Of a DNA stretch of 64,000 bases, positions 1 through 14,432 are shown one piece after another. A program made the position numbers and the translations under genes. A model generated the notes under the pieces. It had not been told where the DNA came from. It ran no database searches and saw only the letters and a list, made by a program, of their open reading frames with translations. The DNA is from Cycas panzhihuaensis. Taxonomy: Eukaryota > Cycadophyta. Location of the stretch: NCBI GenBank assembly GCA_023213395.1, contig CM041465.1:89163741-89227740 (forward strand), written 5' to 3'. The first letter of the stretch is position 1; each line of letters begins with the position of its first letter.

Positions 1-1285
1 CACCACCTACCAAGCCATGTACACCATGTGTTAATCCAAAATATATATCATTAAATCCAAGCATACTGATAGTAAATGATCAAATAAAAGCTAAAGCCAG
101 AATCAAGGGAGAGTCTCACTTCCTAGGATGATCGACTCCTCCTCTCGTATGATCTCCTGCCTCGCTGTTGCTCCCTCCGTTGTCGCCTCTATCTCTTTGA
201 CCCCTGGCACTACCTCCTCACCTACCTTGTGGGCTATTGAAGCCTCTCCTCCCTCTCCTCCCTCACCCCCTAAAGTCTCCCTCTCTACAACTATCATTGC
301 CTCTGCTGCCACCACCATAGCCACAACTACTACTGGAAACCCACCAGTAGCTCCCTTGCCTGCCTCTCCTCCTATTGGCCCTGTCTTTACTGTAACATCT
401 CCATCATCACCATCCTCATCTCCACCATCGTCTAGCTTATCTCCAAACTCTCCTTCCTCCTCATTGCTCTCCTAGTGGATCGCTCAATATGCGTCCACTA
501 TGTAGTTAATAAGTATGAGGAGGTCCAATGATATGGCTATGACAAAGCACCTCACGTGCACGTGGTCCTCGGTGCCTCTGAATCACGTCTGCCACTAATG
601 GACTATAGAATCTCTAGTCGATATAGGTTGGGGCCCTCTTAATGAAGCCACTCCTCTGAAGTGGTCGAAGAACTAGCACTAGAGCAGCATGCAATACGAG
701 AAACCTCCCCTCCCAACTGCTCTAATCTAGTCTAGCTATGCCACGATGTTAGTTGCTATCAATGCAACCCAGTTGAATCTCTCCCTAGCCTCACATTATT
801 GAATGGTGGTCATCTAACTGTTAGGTATATCTCTATAATTCTATTTCTATGATATCTGGAATAGAATAATTAGGGTGATGAGTTTTCTCACCCTAAGAAC
901 TCTATATAGAACCAGTACTTACACTGCTACTCCTCTACGATCCCTGAACCGATACTCCTCTATGATCCTATCTACTCCTGTGAGTAAAGAATCTACTCAT
1001 CTCCTGATGAGTAGCACTTGTGCTAGGTGGAGTACCCAAAGAAGCTAGTGTACCCTAAATTGGCACCCCCATGATCCTTCTAATATCTCCTAGTGTGATG
1101 GCAATGCCCCCCACTTACAAGAGATGAAATGCATATCTCCTTTTGTTCCAATGGGACACAATATCCATCAGTAGTCTCTAATTGGATACACGTTACAACG
1201 TCCTAATCACCTTTAATAACTTGCAGTGCTATAAAGTGATCCTCTCCTCCTGAGTCATCATCTCTATAAAGCTCATCATCATCAT
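1..1285 (-). pseudogene. antisense plant-mobile-domain-like gene, copy A (broken)
   Basis: Read on the minus strand, opposite to the retrotransposon. A start near 1285 is followed by a PMD-like core: FHLL and ITLGDIRRIMGVPI, near 1150-1050, match the plant mobile domain pattern (FHL, TITL-DV--ILGLP). Further on comes a linker and an Ala/Glu/Gly-rich stretch with acidic residues (475-128). A GTGAGAC splice donor sits at 119-113 and an AG acceptor at 8-7, giving a 113-nt intron whose ends match those in the sister copies. The coiled-coil exon lies outside the window. Several in-frame stops show that it is dead. PMD proteins are known from plant transposases and domesticated genes; the role inside a retrotransposon is not known to me. 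Confidence 0.6.
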
Positions 1286-1589
1286 ACCTATGTTCTTATG
1301 GTTATCTACTATAAGAATATCCTGTAAGATAAACCTCCAACTAGTTAGTCATCCTGACCTCACTACCATGTCCCATCCCCCTCCTTTGGATGGTTCAAGC
1401 CACCTTAAACCAAGTAAGTTCATCCAATCTAGTCAATTTCTTTCTTTTTCCTTCATCTGGTCTCTACCCTATATAAATATCTATGGTATTGCAGATATTG
1501 ATATTGGCCCCACTGAGAATTTCTAGACCCTTAGCGGGACTCGCTACAAACTTTGCAGCACCACGACAAATACTGTGGGGCCATGGATA

Positions 1590-1609
1590 CTCCCCCTAAA
1601 AAAGGGGAG
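1590..1609 (-). other. GC hairpin in the leader of the antisense gene
   Basis: CTCCCC and GGGGAG flank a short A/T loop. It lies upstream of the antisense gene and occupies the position of the hairpin at 15790-15811 in family 1, where the stem bases differ but still pair. Confidence 0.4.
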
Positions 1610-2350
1610 GTGGCCCAAAAAATCCCAAAAACAAATTCTTAAGTGGATCTAACTTGGTCCATTGAGACCAGGGCTACCTAATACCCTAGTCCTCCCCCTC
1701 CCTGGGCTTTCAATGAGCCTCAGGGGATCCCTGTGGCCCTGACATGGCCTAAATTTATAAAAAAAAGCATTAAATTTAAATGACAAAAAAAAAAGCTTAG
1801 GGCAAGATCCACTCACTAGGTCTAGCTTGATCACTACCATCTCGTCATCCTGATCTTAACAGCTATCTCCTCATCTAGAGCCAATAGTTAAATCTCTTGG
1901 TGTGCACCTGTGAAGGGCAGCAAAGCCTTGCTGCTAAATCAGAAGGGCTCTAGATTGTAAGAGGGGCCTGTGAAAATGAAATCAATTTTCCCCCCCTTGC
2001 CCCTTTTATTTGTGGGGCCTCATGAGGCCCCACCTCCTTTTTCCTCAAGAGGAAAGCCCTTGGGATCCATTTCTCATTTGCATCCTTTCGTCCTTCAAGG
2101 GTTGAACGTTGTTATACCCTTAGGGATCCCTTTTTCCCTTTTCTACGTATTTATGATGAGTCCCTTTAGCTTCCTAGAGGCTCATTTATCTCAATTTTTA
2201 TACCTCTCTAAAACCTACTCATGTTTATACTCTTTTGACTTGTTTTAGCATCTTGGATCCATTTTCACCATCTGTTTGAGTCCTTAAGGCTCTTAGGGAG
2301 AGCTCCTACCCCCTTCTAGGCCCCTGTTGGCCCTATCATACCTCGAGGAG

Positions 2351-2428
2351 TGTTGAAAGAGCGTGTTTTACTAGCCCATTCTCACCTAATGCTGAAAGAG
2401 CATGTTTTACTAGACTGTTCTCATCCCT
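2351..2428 (+). repeat. two-copy tandem repeat, 39-bp period
   Basis: Two imperfect units begin with TGTTGAAAGAG and TGCTGAAAGAG, and both contain TGTTTTACTAG. The same pair is present in copy C at 38216-38293, so it was already in the ancestral element. It lies just upstream of the second RNase H. Confidence 0.6.
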
Positions 2429-2593
2429 CCGTTGGGTAGGCCCTCTGCAAGCTTAGTAGCCTATCCCTAGGGCTCTCCTATCCTTTTATGCCTAATACTT
2501 CTAGCCACTTTGAGCTATCATAGCCATGTTACCACCTCGACAGGGCTATTAGTTGTTCCATTCATAAACCTAGCTAAACTCCTTCTCTTTGCT

Positions 2594-3025
2594 ATGGCTT
2601 TACTCATTTTTACCAATAGTGGTAGTCGTGGTAACCCTAGACCCTCTACAATTGCATGGATCCTCTACGATCCTTCCATAAATAATTACATATGTTCTAG
2701 AGTTTATTTGACTGAGGTTACGAATAATGAGGTTAAATACACAACCATTATCGAAGCCCTCATCGATGCACTCCACTTTCACCATGACCTTATTATGCTT
2801 CATTTTGACTCTTAGATGGTCATGTCACATCTAACCCAAGTTTGCTAGGTTCATTGCCTATGATTGAGGTCTATTACCTTGACTATTAAGTCATTATTGT
2901 CCCTGTTTCACTTTGTGGATGTTCAGTATATCCCTCGAGGCCAGAATGGCGAGGTAGATAGTCTCATCCATCATATCTTAGAGCATCACCTCGCTCCTCC
3001 AAGTGATCTGTTATTAAGCTCATAG
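2594..3025 (+). pseudogene. archaeal-type RNase H domain, copy A (broken)
   Basis: This is the additional RNase H of Tat-type elements, separate from the gypsy RNase H that follows RT. The motifs are a first strand with FTNSGSRGNPRPS, an NNEVKY helix, a FDS strand, and a C-terminal YIPRGQNGE block after two stops. The first catalytic Asp has become Asn (TNSG against TDSG in copy C), and the last catalytic Asp region is also altered (GEVDSL). In-frame stops follow FDS and lie in the middle region, at positions shared with copy C. The domain would have cleaved RNA in RNA:DNA hybrids during reverse transcription. It is followed by about 470 bases of non-coding sequence before the polypurine tract. 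Confidence 0.8.
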
Positions 3026-3492
3026 GGTTATCCTCCACCCTTGAGGCACTTGCATTATTGGCCAGTCTCCCTGGGACCTATGAAATAGGCCACTAATGAG
3101 GTTAAACTATGGTGACCATAGGTTTATTTCTTTACTCTGTTATCATACCATCCGTGGCATAACCCTTTGTTTATTTCCACCTCATATTTATAGATTTCTA
3201 GCTTGCATTCTCATGTCCTTTGACTATGCTTATATTCTACATACCATTTTCACTATATGAAGGTGATAGGGGAAATTCCCCTCATCCCCTCTTTCTTTCA
3301 TACTATAGTCTCAGGCGACGTATGGGAAACCCCCATGCCACTTCATCTCTGCTTATATCCATGTGATCCGTCATGGCATTCGCCACTCCCCTTGGACGAC
3401 AACATACTTGTATAAGTAGATGCTACTAACCCTTTTTGTGTTGACAGCATTCACCATCGTCAAATACTTCTGAGCGATGAGGTTCTACTCCT

Positions 3493-3502
3493 AAGGGGGC
3501 AG
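3493..3502 (+). other. polypurine tract of copy A
   Basis: AAGGGGGCAG immediately precedes a TG that begins the LTR (TGTTTCCCAGCC). Copy C has the same arrangement at 39359-39368. Confidence 0.7.
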
Positions 3503-4849
3503 TGTTTCCCAGCCACTAGGAATAGGCAGGAGTAGCATCTCTCAGGTAAGCATAGGTATACATCTCTACCTCTTACTTTATTCACTTTGATAGCATGATA
3601 AGATGTGTTTATGATTCTAGTGATATGATATAGTTATATAGACTGTATTGATACCTAGTTTGCTTGCCTAGCTCTTGCTTGTGACTATGTTCTAGCCTAT
3701 GATGATCCATGACCATGGTCCTATGGCACCATATAACCTAGAGTTTATAGGTACTCATGGCACTCTGCAGCCTACCTTGACTCACTCCTAGCCCATTGTA
3801 TGGCCCTTAGGGTGGGTTCTAACTCACTTACTCATCAACATTCCTTTTACATCATTATTGGTACTTAGCCTTCACCTCTTCTTACATATTAAGGAAGCTC
3901 CACCACCACCTAGAGCCCCTAAAAAGCCTCACTAGTCTATCAAACTCTGCTTTTGCACACTAGGACTAATCTTTTTGGGATTCCCTAGGTCCTTTTTTTT
4001 TTCTTTTCACCGTATTAATCTTTGCAGTATCATATTAATAATCGTTGTGCCATGAAGTTTGGTATGGGGTGACCGTTCATTAATTGCTATGGCTAGATAA
4101 TGGCCATATTTACATTTATTGTGAATCTAACATGTGGCAAAGGGTCTTTTCCTACCTAACTCAAACCCTAACACCTCCGAAAACCTAATTAGAATATAAA
4201 AATAAAATTTTGAACACATTCTTACTCTCTCACACTCAGAAAAATGCTCTCTTCTCCTCTTTTCTTTTTCTTTCTCCTACTCAGCTTTAATAGGGAAGAA
4301 ACCCTAATTTGTAGGTCTAAAAGAGGGATTCACTAGTGAGATACCTCTCCTCTAGGACTCATCAAGGTAACAACAATCAATTTCCTGAGATTCAAGGTCT
4401 TCTTCCTCTCTAAAAAAGGCCTTCTCCACTAAGGAAGTAGGGTTTTGGCTTCCCTTCTCCTTATTCGTGAGGTAACGTCTATTTTATATGATTTTTATAT
4501 TTGAAATCATGTTCTTTTCTATTGTTCTTTCTTAAGCAGGATTTTTTCATTAGTTATATTTCTTAGTGCATGCTTTAACACCTATTTTTCTCCATTCTTG
4601 ATAAGAAAGCGGAGGTAAAACCTCTATTTTCCCCCTATGTTGGCATCATCTAATCCTTGGGTTCCTACTAGCTATTAGTTGGATGGGTTTAGGATATTCT
4701 TAAGAAGGAAAATGGGAGCAAATGACTGGAGTTCTAACTCCTACTGCCATATGCTCAAGGGAAAACCCTTACTTCTCAAGATCTATCCACACTATACCTG
4801 CTCCATAAGCTACGTCATCTCATAGGATACGATCCTTTTCATGTTTGCA

Positions 4850-5040
4850 GTATTCACAACACTTGCAATATTCTCATTAGTTGGTGCATACCTTGCTTTC
4901 TAATATCCCTCATAGTTCTACACTTTCTTTCAAAACATTTATGACTTTTATATGTTCTGTATCTTTTGCAACATTTACAACTTTTGCGATATTTATAACT
5001 TTTAAAGCATTTACATCTTTTGCAACATTTACAATTTTTC
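4850..5040 (+). repeat. LTR minisatellite with 15-18 bp units
   Basis: Imperfect repeats of the type CTTTTGCAACATTTACAA run through this part of the LTR. The same block occurs in copies C (40715-40905) and D (57240-57440, inverted). The short open frames here, rich in Lys and Cys, are by-products of the repeat. Confidence 0.6.
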
Positions 5041-6156
5041 ATAAACCCTTAATGTTATTCTATATAAATCTTTTTATTTCTACCTAACTCATCTATGAGA
5101 TACTTGTACATGTAGAAGGTGTCTCACATATAAGAGCTACCCATCCCAAGGCTATCTTACCCCTTTTCTCTCTATCTTTTCTTGGTTATACAAAGGTACT
5201 AGCTTATGAAAGGAAAAATAGTATACTAGCCATCATTATCCTTTCCTTTTATTACTAAGAGTAAATCTCCATTATCACACATGTGGAACACATACATATA
5301 TATTTATATACAAACATATGTTGTCTACTTGTATAGATTTATAGGTATTTCCCATAGCATAAGGCTGGTTGATCTCTTTATGCGAGCAACTTGTAACATA
5401 ACAAAAAGTATTGTTCTCTTTCCTTTTGGCTTATTTCTTAAGGTTACACCATTTTGTTTTGTTTCCACTTTTCATTTCACTTTCAAATATTTTTGGGGAT
5501 GGTAAGTTAGCCCTACCTAGAGGACAAGGGGAAGGTAAGGAAGCCCCTTTCCTCCATCTTCGACAACTCTCATGGTAACTATAATAGCGAAAGTAACTTG
5601 TGAAAGTATAGAGCGAGGAGAGACAACGAAGAGGCAAGTGATCATGACATCAACCACTGCATTTGGGTGCACATTTTCTACACACCTACTCTCTCTTCCT
5701 CTTACACTCCCATCTTTATCTCCTTAGCTTACTCTCAAAAGTAAAAAGAAAAGAAAGGAAAAGATTAAAAGTTTTCTTTGTTTTCCTTAGAAGAGTTTTT
5801 TTTCTTTCATTGCATTATCTAAGGGGAGAAACAAGGTTGCACAGTTATATTACATGTATATAGGAGACACACATTACTCTTTGCCTCCCTCAGTCAAACC
5901 AACCCTCCTCTTATCAAAGGGGAGGCAACCTACGCAAAGAACCCCCTTGTATTCCATCCTTTCCTCCTCCCTCCTCATATCCTGAGTTTGACATTTGCAT
6001 TTATTTAAAAGGGTAAAAGAAGGTAGGGATATAGATAGGGAAAAGTTACATGATTACTTTGTATACTCGTTACTCTAATTGGTTGTTTATTTTGTTCCCT
6101 TTGACTATATTTGCGTTGGGCTATGTTTGAGGCAATATGCTTCTTTTCTAGACCAT

Positions 6157-7453
<1,297 letters not shown>

Positions 7454-8577
7454 TGTGTTTCTTATACATGGTTCATCAACAAACAAAACAACATTAGTTA
7501 TTGGTATAATATGTTGTTACAAGAGTAGTATGGATATTTTACCTCTTACGTAGAAGAATAACAACACATGTTGTATGTTTTACAAGAGTAGCATCATTCA
7601 TATCACTTATTATATATGAAAAATTAACTTATGTGTTACCTCCATTGATGCTTTTATACATAACTTCTGTAGCTTTTATATGACAACTAATAAATATCAT
7701 CAACATCAATAAATTAATAATCTAAATATACTAACTCTAGAAATAAGGCATACCACTTAGCCAAGACATCCTTCTATAGTTTTTCTAAATCAAAAGATGA
7801 CCAATATATGGATAAAATCTAAGACATGTCCTACAGCATGCTAAATCATGTGTTTTTTCAAGTGGTTTTGATCGCATCAAATAATTATCTAATACATGAT
7901 TGAATCATCATATATCATATAGATTTAATATTGACCCTTAATATTAAGCATCGACATATTCAAAAAACTAAAATATTAATATTAATACTTCCCCCTAGCC
8001 CTAGAGCTCAAAAGAGTGGGGATGTTAAACAGTGTATTCTCATGCCTCTTATCATATATAGCAAGTCATACTTTTCACTAAAAAATACATATCTAATAAT
8101 AGTTAGACTCCTAAATAACTAAAATTGGTCCCAAGTAAAAAATATATACGTTAAAAATAATATCATCAACCCATGTTCTCTCCAACAAATAAAGAAATTA
8201 GGCTTTTCATCAATAAATATCAAGTGGTGCTATCATCATTTATTCATTCATCAATAAATCGGGTCATCATGACATTTGATTACTAATGTGCACTTCACTA
8301 TGATAAATATCTAAGGGGGATTTACATCATGCCTAGCATAGCTAAGAAACCCCAATCAAATTTTACTCAATATATTCCCATAACTTTAACCTTTTATAAG
8401 TTTTGAGTCTTCAATTATCATAAATGAGCCTTTATTATGCTATTTAAAACCAAACTTCCTTTCTCTTTCTTCAATAATCATCAATCTCATTATCACAATT
8501 TTGGGATCATTTAAAATCATAAAAAAATAGCAAAACAAATTTGAAAAAACTCGAAAAATACATCTTTTACAAAGTCA
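7454..8577. other. A/T-rich spacer between the palindrome arms
   Basis: No convincing gene. Near 7985-8010 there is a pyrimidine-rich ACTTCCCCCTAGCCC, which on the minus strand would resemble a polypurine tract. The surrounding sequence faintly recalls the 3' end of a Copia-type element, but no Copia domain could be read. Origin is left open. Confidence 0.4.
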
Positions 8578-9197
8578 AAAATACTTCACTCAAGTTTACC
8601 CATTAAAGTCACATAGAACTAGTGATTACAATAGTTAATGACCCATTGATTTTCATGGATGGTTATTATTTTATATAGACATCAATAATCATTTTTTATT
8701 CATAAGATTATTGAGATAACTAGGCCAATAATATTAATGTTTATAATAACTTTATTAGTAACAATATGAAGTTGTTAAAGAGAAAACTTCATATAGACAA
8801 GACAAGTGAAAGTCATAAATTGAGTTTGGTTATTTGGTTGATTAATGATTAGTTTATAAGTGGATGTTTATAATTAGTCTCTGATGATAACAAGTGACTA
8901 TATTTGGTTATAGGTTAATTACTTGAATGAGACAAGCATGATATTGACAAGTTTCCAGATTATAGGTAATATAACTTGATACATATTAATACAAATTTAC
9001 AAATTTTAGTATATAGGAAAGCATAAAGATATCAAAAATAAGGTTGAAGACTTGAAAATTTAAAGTTATTAAATATTAATAGGGAATATTAGAATATGTG
9101 ATATCTTCACATATCTATTATTTAATGTAATATTATAGACCTGTATAAAATTCTACTAACAAAAGCATTGATAGATATGATAACATGATTATTCATA

Positions 9198-9252
<55 letters not shown>

Positions 9253-9795
9253 TATTAGATGATGAAAAGGCTCAAGAGATATTATAGGCTATTCATGAGA
9301 TGATTTAATCTATAAATATGTACACATATTGGATGCGCGCCTCTAGGGGTCACTATGGATGAAAGCTCCTAAGCTAATACTATAACTATAATAGGGGCTT
9401 AGAAATCTTAGAAGGGAGGATAGGTCATCCTTAAAGGGTGTTCACATGTCAAAACATAGGTTTGGAGACTCGTAAATAGCGCTTATGACTGTCCCTTTAT
9501 ATGAGTACCTTCTTAGATTTGGATTGGGTAAGGGGCATCCTCAGATTACCGAGTAGCCTAAGAGGAGCTCTCCTATCCATGTGGGGAAAGAAGAAGCACC
9601 TAACTTCCTTTCAGAAAAGGAGGACAAGTGTAAGAGGAGAGGGTGGTGAATAAGGCCGGAGGTTATCTAGGGAAGCCTACCCACTATCCAGGAGGGAATT
9701 AAAGAAGAGGTGGAAATAACTACGAGGATATCGAAGTTAGGAGAGTATACAGTCTTCTTAGATTACCAAGAAGGGTAAAAGGGGTTTCTGAGTAT
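8578..9795 (-). repeat. right arm of the inverted repeat, with a partial family 2 LTR
   Basis: Sequence H (8578-9329) in inverted orientation is joined to the terminal 466 bp of a family 2 LTR (9330-9795, minus strand). The LTR-H join is the same one seen at 6632/6633 and 42500/42501. At 9795 the LTR stops abruptly and family 1 gag begins. The two sequences share ATCAT at the join. Confidence 0.85.
9199..9250. repeat. (TA)n microsatellite in the right arm
   Basis: About 52 bp of TA at the position that holds about 157 bp in the left arm. Confidence 0.9.
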
Positions 9796-11312
9796 GACAA
9801 TCATGAAAGCGTCACACAAAGTCACGATTCATCTCATTGTGACCTTATTTAAGCGACAGGAGTGCTTTCATTCCACTTTCGAATGGGCGGGCTACATCAA
9901 AATAGTTGACGAACTCGTCTACTAATTGTTGGAATGAAGAAATTGAATGAGCAGGGAAACGGTAAAACCACTTGAGGGTGTCGCCCTGTAAGGATCATGG
10001 AAATAGCTTCATCAAAATATGGTCATAAGCCCAATAATCGATGCACGCCATAGAGAAACTACGCACGTGCTCAATTGGGTCTTATGACAAAGTTTTGTCG
10101 AATTTGGGACCTTTAGGGGGGTGAGGCGGTAGGTTAGTCCTTAGTGCCTCAATAGATAACAACATTAACCTATAGTCCATGAAAGGACGTGTCCTTACAT
10201 GGGCCAATGGGTTGACGACTGGTAGAGGAACAGGAATGGACGGGGGTGGTAAACCCATCCCTCCTTGGGGGAACACCCCTTGTTGGAAAGGGGGTTATGG
10301 GTAAACGCCTTGGAAGGGAGGTACGTTCCCTTACGAAGATGCAGTAATAGGGGTTGTGCTAGATGGTAGAAATAAGGGGTGAGGGACTGGGTTCTACCCA
10401 TAGGGGCCACCTGTAGGTGATGCAACCCCATATGGGTGCAACAGGTCCACCCCATAAGCAGGAAGATGGTTTCCCCTACCACCTTTGAGGTTGAGATGTG
10501 TAGCCTGGGAGCACGTAAAGGGAAGGACTACTAGTAGGGTTTTAAACGTATATAGAAGTGGATCCTACATAGTTGATGGCAGCAACACTAGTAGGGCCTT
10601 GAGGCCTGCTAGGAAACACATGCACCACGTTTGAAGGCGGCGTATTCATTTGGCTAAAAAATGACATGCTAACCCCAAGTTGGGGAAAGGACATGCCACA
10701 GATGGGTCCTGAAGAAGTAGGACCACAGCTAGAGATAAGCGGCACGATGCTTACCCTGGGAGCCAGTGTAGACACGGCATAGGACTAGTATGCGCAGGCA
10801 GAAGCATCATTCATTGTATGAGGCGTAGGTGTGGATGAAGAAGATGCCACGTTGCGCAATATTTCTTCAAACCACCTAGGATGCAGTTGGTGACGAGTTG
10901 TTCGGAAGTACTCGTTGAGCGCTTTGACTACATCGGCGGGAGGGGTATCCTTGTAGCTATACGAAGTCGACAGGATCTCGAAAGTCGGGGATCCCTCAAG
11001 ATGCTCTTCATAAGGCTTACCAGTAGGATGGTGAGTCTCATGAGGAGACGAATCTTCTACTGCATGAGTAGAAGGATGAAAGTTAGTAGGGTGAAACTGA
11101 TCACCTGGATAATAGATGGAATCATCGCCCCCATGGGCAGATTCTGGAATAGATGCGGGGAACTCTTGAGTTCCCGAAGCCATGGTATGGTAAGCCCAAT
11201 CAGGCGAGTAAACTTCTATTGTCAAATCGAGGTTTGACGACGTAAGGGAACGAGGCGATTGGTCTTCTAACAATGGTAGCAGACCCCGTAAGTGATGTGA
11301 GAAATGTTGCAT
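9796..11312 (-). pseudogene. gag fragment of the second (truncated) unit
   Basis: This is the N-terminal part of Gag, closely matching 23846-25410 of the full unit. The open stretch 11312-10785 carries the N-terminal region (YHTMASGTQEFP, then an acidic, Ser/Pro-rich segment and PRWFEEILRNVASSSS). A Pro/Gly-rich, frame-broken middle part follows at 10775-10082, and the beginning of the retrotransposon gag domain is cut off at 9796. It has no downstream protease or RT. The frame is interrupted several times, so it cannot yield a full protein. Confidence 0.75.
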
Positions 11313-11462
11313 GTAACGCCTTTGCGAGTGTTGTTAGAAGAAAATGAAAAGAAGGAAATGAAGCAAGCACGTTAGGGATTGCCCAACTGAAATGTAGAAT
11401 AAGAGACTACCTCGAGACAAGAACACCAACGAAAAGGGGAAGTGAATCTAGCTCCCTTACTG

Positions 11463-11485
11463 GTAGTCCTCAGTATGGTCGCCAG
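11463..11485 (-). other. primer-binding site of the truncated unit
   Basis: On the minus strand TGGCGACCATACTGAGGACT follows the LTR end by one base. The equivalent site of the full unit is at 25503-25525. The form resembles PBSs of Tat/Ogre-type elements; I cannot name the tRNA with certainty. Confidence 0.65.
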
Positions 11486-14321
11486 TGAAATGCTCGCTAC
11501 GGGGTGGTGTCCCTACGTCTAGCAAAAGGATATAGGAGTATGCTATGCTAACTAAGCTAAGCGGCAATGACCTCACCTCACAGGGCATCCATGCGCGGGC
11601 AGTTCGAGGGCTGAGGTGCTGGTTGCTTCCAGGTAGCTATGCAAAGCAAGGCCTTCCTACCCTTTGGATGGCCGGTAAGGAGGGAGAAAGCCTTGCACAT
11701 TGCGTCTTCTCAAGGCAATGAGAAGGCAACGAATGGAAGGGCAACTAACTAACATGCAGGCAAAAGTAAAAAAAAAAGGGGGGGGAGACGCAATAAGGAT
11801 AACTCGAATGCAACGTAAACAAGCTAACTACGCTATGCTACACTAGCTAAAGCAAGAAATAATGTAAAAATAAGTGCACTTTTCCTTTTCCCTTTTAGCC
11901 TTTTACAATTCCCTAACTACACACAAGCAAATGTATAAAAGGTAGCAATGTAAAAGGGGATACGTGGGGAACACGGAGAATACTTGGATCCGGTGCCTGA
12001 ATGGAGTGCTACTCGTTTCTTTAAGTCTCGCTCCTTTCTACTCTATTTGTCATACATGCGATGCCAATCGGCGGCAGTTGCCGGAAGTGATAGGAGAGGG
12101 GCTTACTTACCTCCCCTTAAGCATGCAAAGGCAAATAAACAGAAAAAAAGAAATAAATCGTGAAATAGAAAAGAAATGCACCACACGAGGAACTAACCTG
12201 CAACGAGTTTGTTCCACGTATCGCTCTACTAACACACGATCCTGCAAACGAGTGAAGAGGATACCTTCCTCTCAGAAGAGAGGCCACAAAATATGCCAAA
12301 TATATATATACACTAAAATCAAATGGAACTAAGATCTATGCTAAACATCGGTATATAGCTAGATAAAATAGCAACATGCAAGCAATACTCTCACCACCAT
12401 ACACCACAAAGACACTCGAAAGGGAAAGGAGTATAGCCTTGGGATGGCTAACTCACCCACGGAAGACCTCCACGGAACTCGGGAAGGAGAAATGAACTGG
12501 CCACAAAGTCATGAAGCGACAAACCATAACAAAAAGGGAATAATAGAAAAAACTGAGGCTTAGGTAGGGCCCAACACCAACGGATGAGACTTCTGGCAAT
12601 GACGTAGTGGCAGGTTGCCTATGCTACCTTGAACACCACAACTAAATTCCCTAAACTCCCTTAGCCCATTCCCTAAGAAAGCACTAGTGGCAAAGGGAAG
12701 GAGGACAAGGGACAGAACCCTTGGGGAGAAGGACAACAATGGGGGACAGAACCTCGCCTACTTCCCTCAAATCCTCGTATGTTACTCCTTTGCACTAGCT
12801 AACTAAGGAAGGGGTGAAAGATATGGTTTAAGGAAAATAGTAAGGCCTCCAAAAGAACATGGGGGAATATCACTAATCTAGTGCAATAGCATAAAGGCAA
12901 CTAGACAAACCAAGATTTTATTCATTAACAACAAAAAAGAATAAAATGAATTGTAAGTAGAAATAAGAAATACCTTGCAGGGAAGAAGATCAAGCATGAA
13001 CTTTGCTGCTAGGAAACAACAGCAATAACCAATGTATGAGGACTGATCGTGACAGGTCCTTGCAAGAGTGAAAATGAGGAAAACTCCTTGCAAACTTGGA
13101 GCCTTGGAAGTTGGCTCTTTGGGGAAGATTTTGGGTAAAAATATCCTTTGGAACCTTGAGCACCTGCAAAAAGGGGGGAGGCTTGCTATTGAGAGCTGTG
13201 GGGGTAGCAATGGCCCTGCAAGTCCAGCTGGTAGTAATCCGTTTCTCCTTTGTCAAGTTACTGTCATGTAGATTGTCTTTCTCTGTGTGTTTTTTGGTTG
13301 AAAAATCAGAAATTTTCCCAAAAGATAAAAAATATGGCCAAAAGATCTTGAGAATGGGGAGCAAAATCCCCTTTATCCCCCTGTTCGCAGTAGGTGAACG
13401 TTGGGGATGTCAAGGTGACTCGAATCAATCGACGCCACGTGGTAGTTCTACAAAAAAAATGGAAACTATTGCGTGGTTCTCTTTTTTAAAATTTCAAATA
13501 GTCGTATCGCAGAAAACTCTACGGTACCGCAACAAAGACTGTGGTACTGCTGAGTTTACAGCGGTATCATACTGGTAACAAAAAAAGAGAAAAAAAGAGA
13601 AAAAGGAGCAGACACATAAGGTTTTGAAGTAAAATCAAGGCTAAACATAAGCTGGAGCGGTGGGGAATGCCTGTAATGGGCGGTGTAGCCAAACAATGAA
13701 AAGAGTCCTAACTAAGGATTAAATCAGGCTTAGGAAGGACTGCAACGTAAGCAACATGTTATAACGAGAGCAAACAAGATTGACTGAAACATCCCGGGAG
13801 ACTGTGGAGACAATGTGGGTGGCTATGCACTATACGGGGTGTAGCATTCGCTAAGGAATGCCCCCATTATGAGTCGTCATAGGCTGATAAAGTGCCGTAG
13901 GCAGATGCAACACGATTAGGCAGCGAAGCAATGCGTGCAGAAAGACATATGTCAAGCAACCTACATTAAATAATCTTAATCAAGCATGGGCAGGAAAAAG
14001 TAAGAATATATACCTGAACATACCTGCGTCGATGCATCTCGAGTCTATTCGATGGTGGAAACATCGCCTTGGCGTGAGCCTCACTGCTCGGAAGCATAAC
14101 GTGATGGCAAATGCTGATAATCAAAGATATGAGTAGCACATGAATATATATATATATATATATATAAAAATAAGCAATAAAGAGTAGCACATGGACCAAG
14201 GGCATAGGTGGGTATCATAGCGGAATGCATGGACAAGGGAGACGGAGATGGGAACAACGTAGGGGCTGCCTACGCATCATCTAAGCATCGACCCGTAAAT
14301 GAGATAAGCAAGTAAAAGGGG
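11486..14321 (-). repeat. inner LTR of family 1, about 2.8 kb
   Basis: It shares the stretch 11486-14049 with the outer LTR at 25526-28079. Its end (plus-strand TG at 11486) abuts the PBS. Its start is placed next to a polypurine tract at 14322-14332, so that boundary is approximate. A TATATATATA tract at 12300-12311 is kept in both LTRs. The open frames inside it (for example 12878-13578 on both strands) overlap each other, match no domain I know and are probably chance. Confidence 0.75.
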
Positions 14322-14332
14322 ATGCCCCCATT
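14322..14332 (-). other. polypurine tract of family 1
   Basis: On the minus strand AATGGGGGCA lies between the second RNase H and the LTR, matching the family 2 tract AAGGGGGCAG in position and form. Confidence 0.55.
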
Positions 14333-14432
14333 GCTGAAGTGCAACGTGAAGTAGGAGGGCATCTAGCAAATAGAGCAAGCACATCTAACTAACAGCAACC
14401 AGAGACTTAGGCATGGGCTAGCCAGGCAAGCC

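Noticed and set aside
4850-5045. Lys/Cys-rich small protein in the LTR (also at 40721)
   Set aside because: By-product of the minisatellite units; it has no counterpart start or context and is not kept in copy D.
7454-8577. Copia-type element in the palindrome spacer
   Set aside because: Only one purine-rich tract and a vague resemblance; no LTR pair or Copia domain could be read.
10881-11237. 118-codon plus-strand frame opposite gag
   Set aside because: Antisense shadow of the Gag N-terminal region; the minus-strand frame is the one conserved with 24943-25410.
12878-13578. Overlapping frames of 67-160 codons in the family 1 LTR, partly repeated at 26968-27546
   Set aside because: Repeated only because the LTR is duplicated; no domain is seen and frames lie on both strands.
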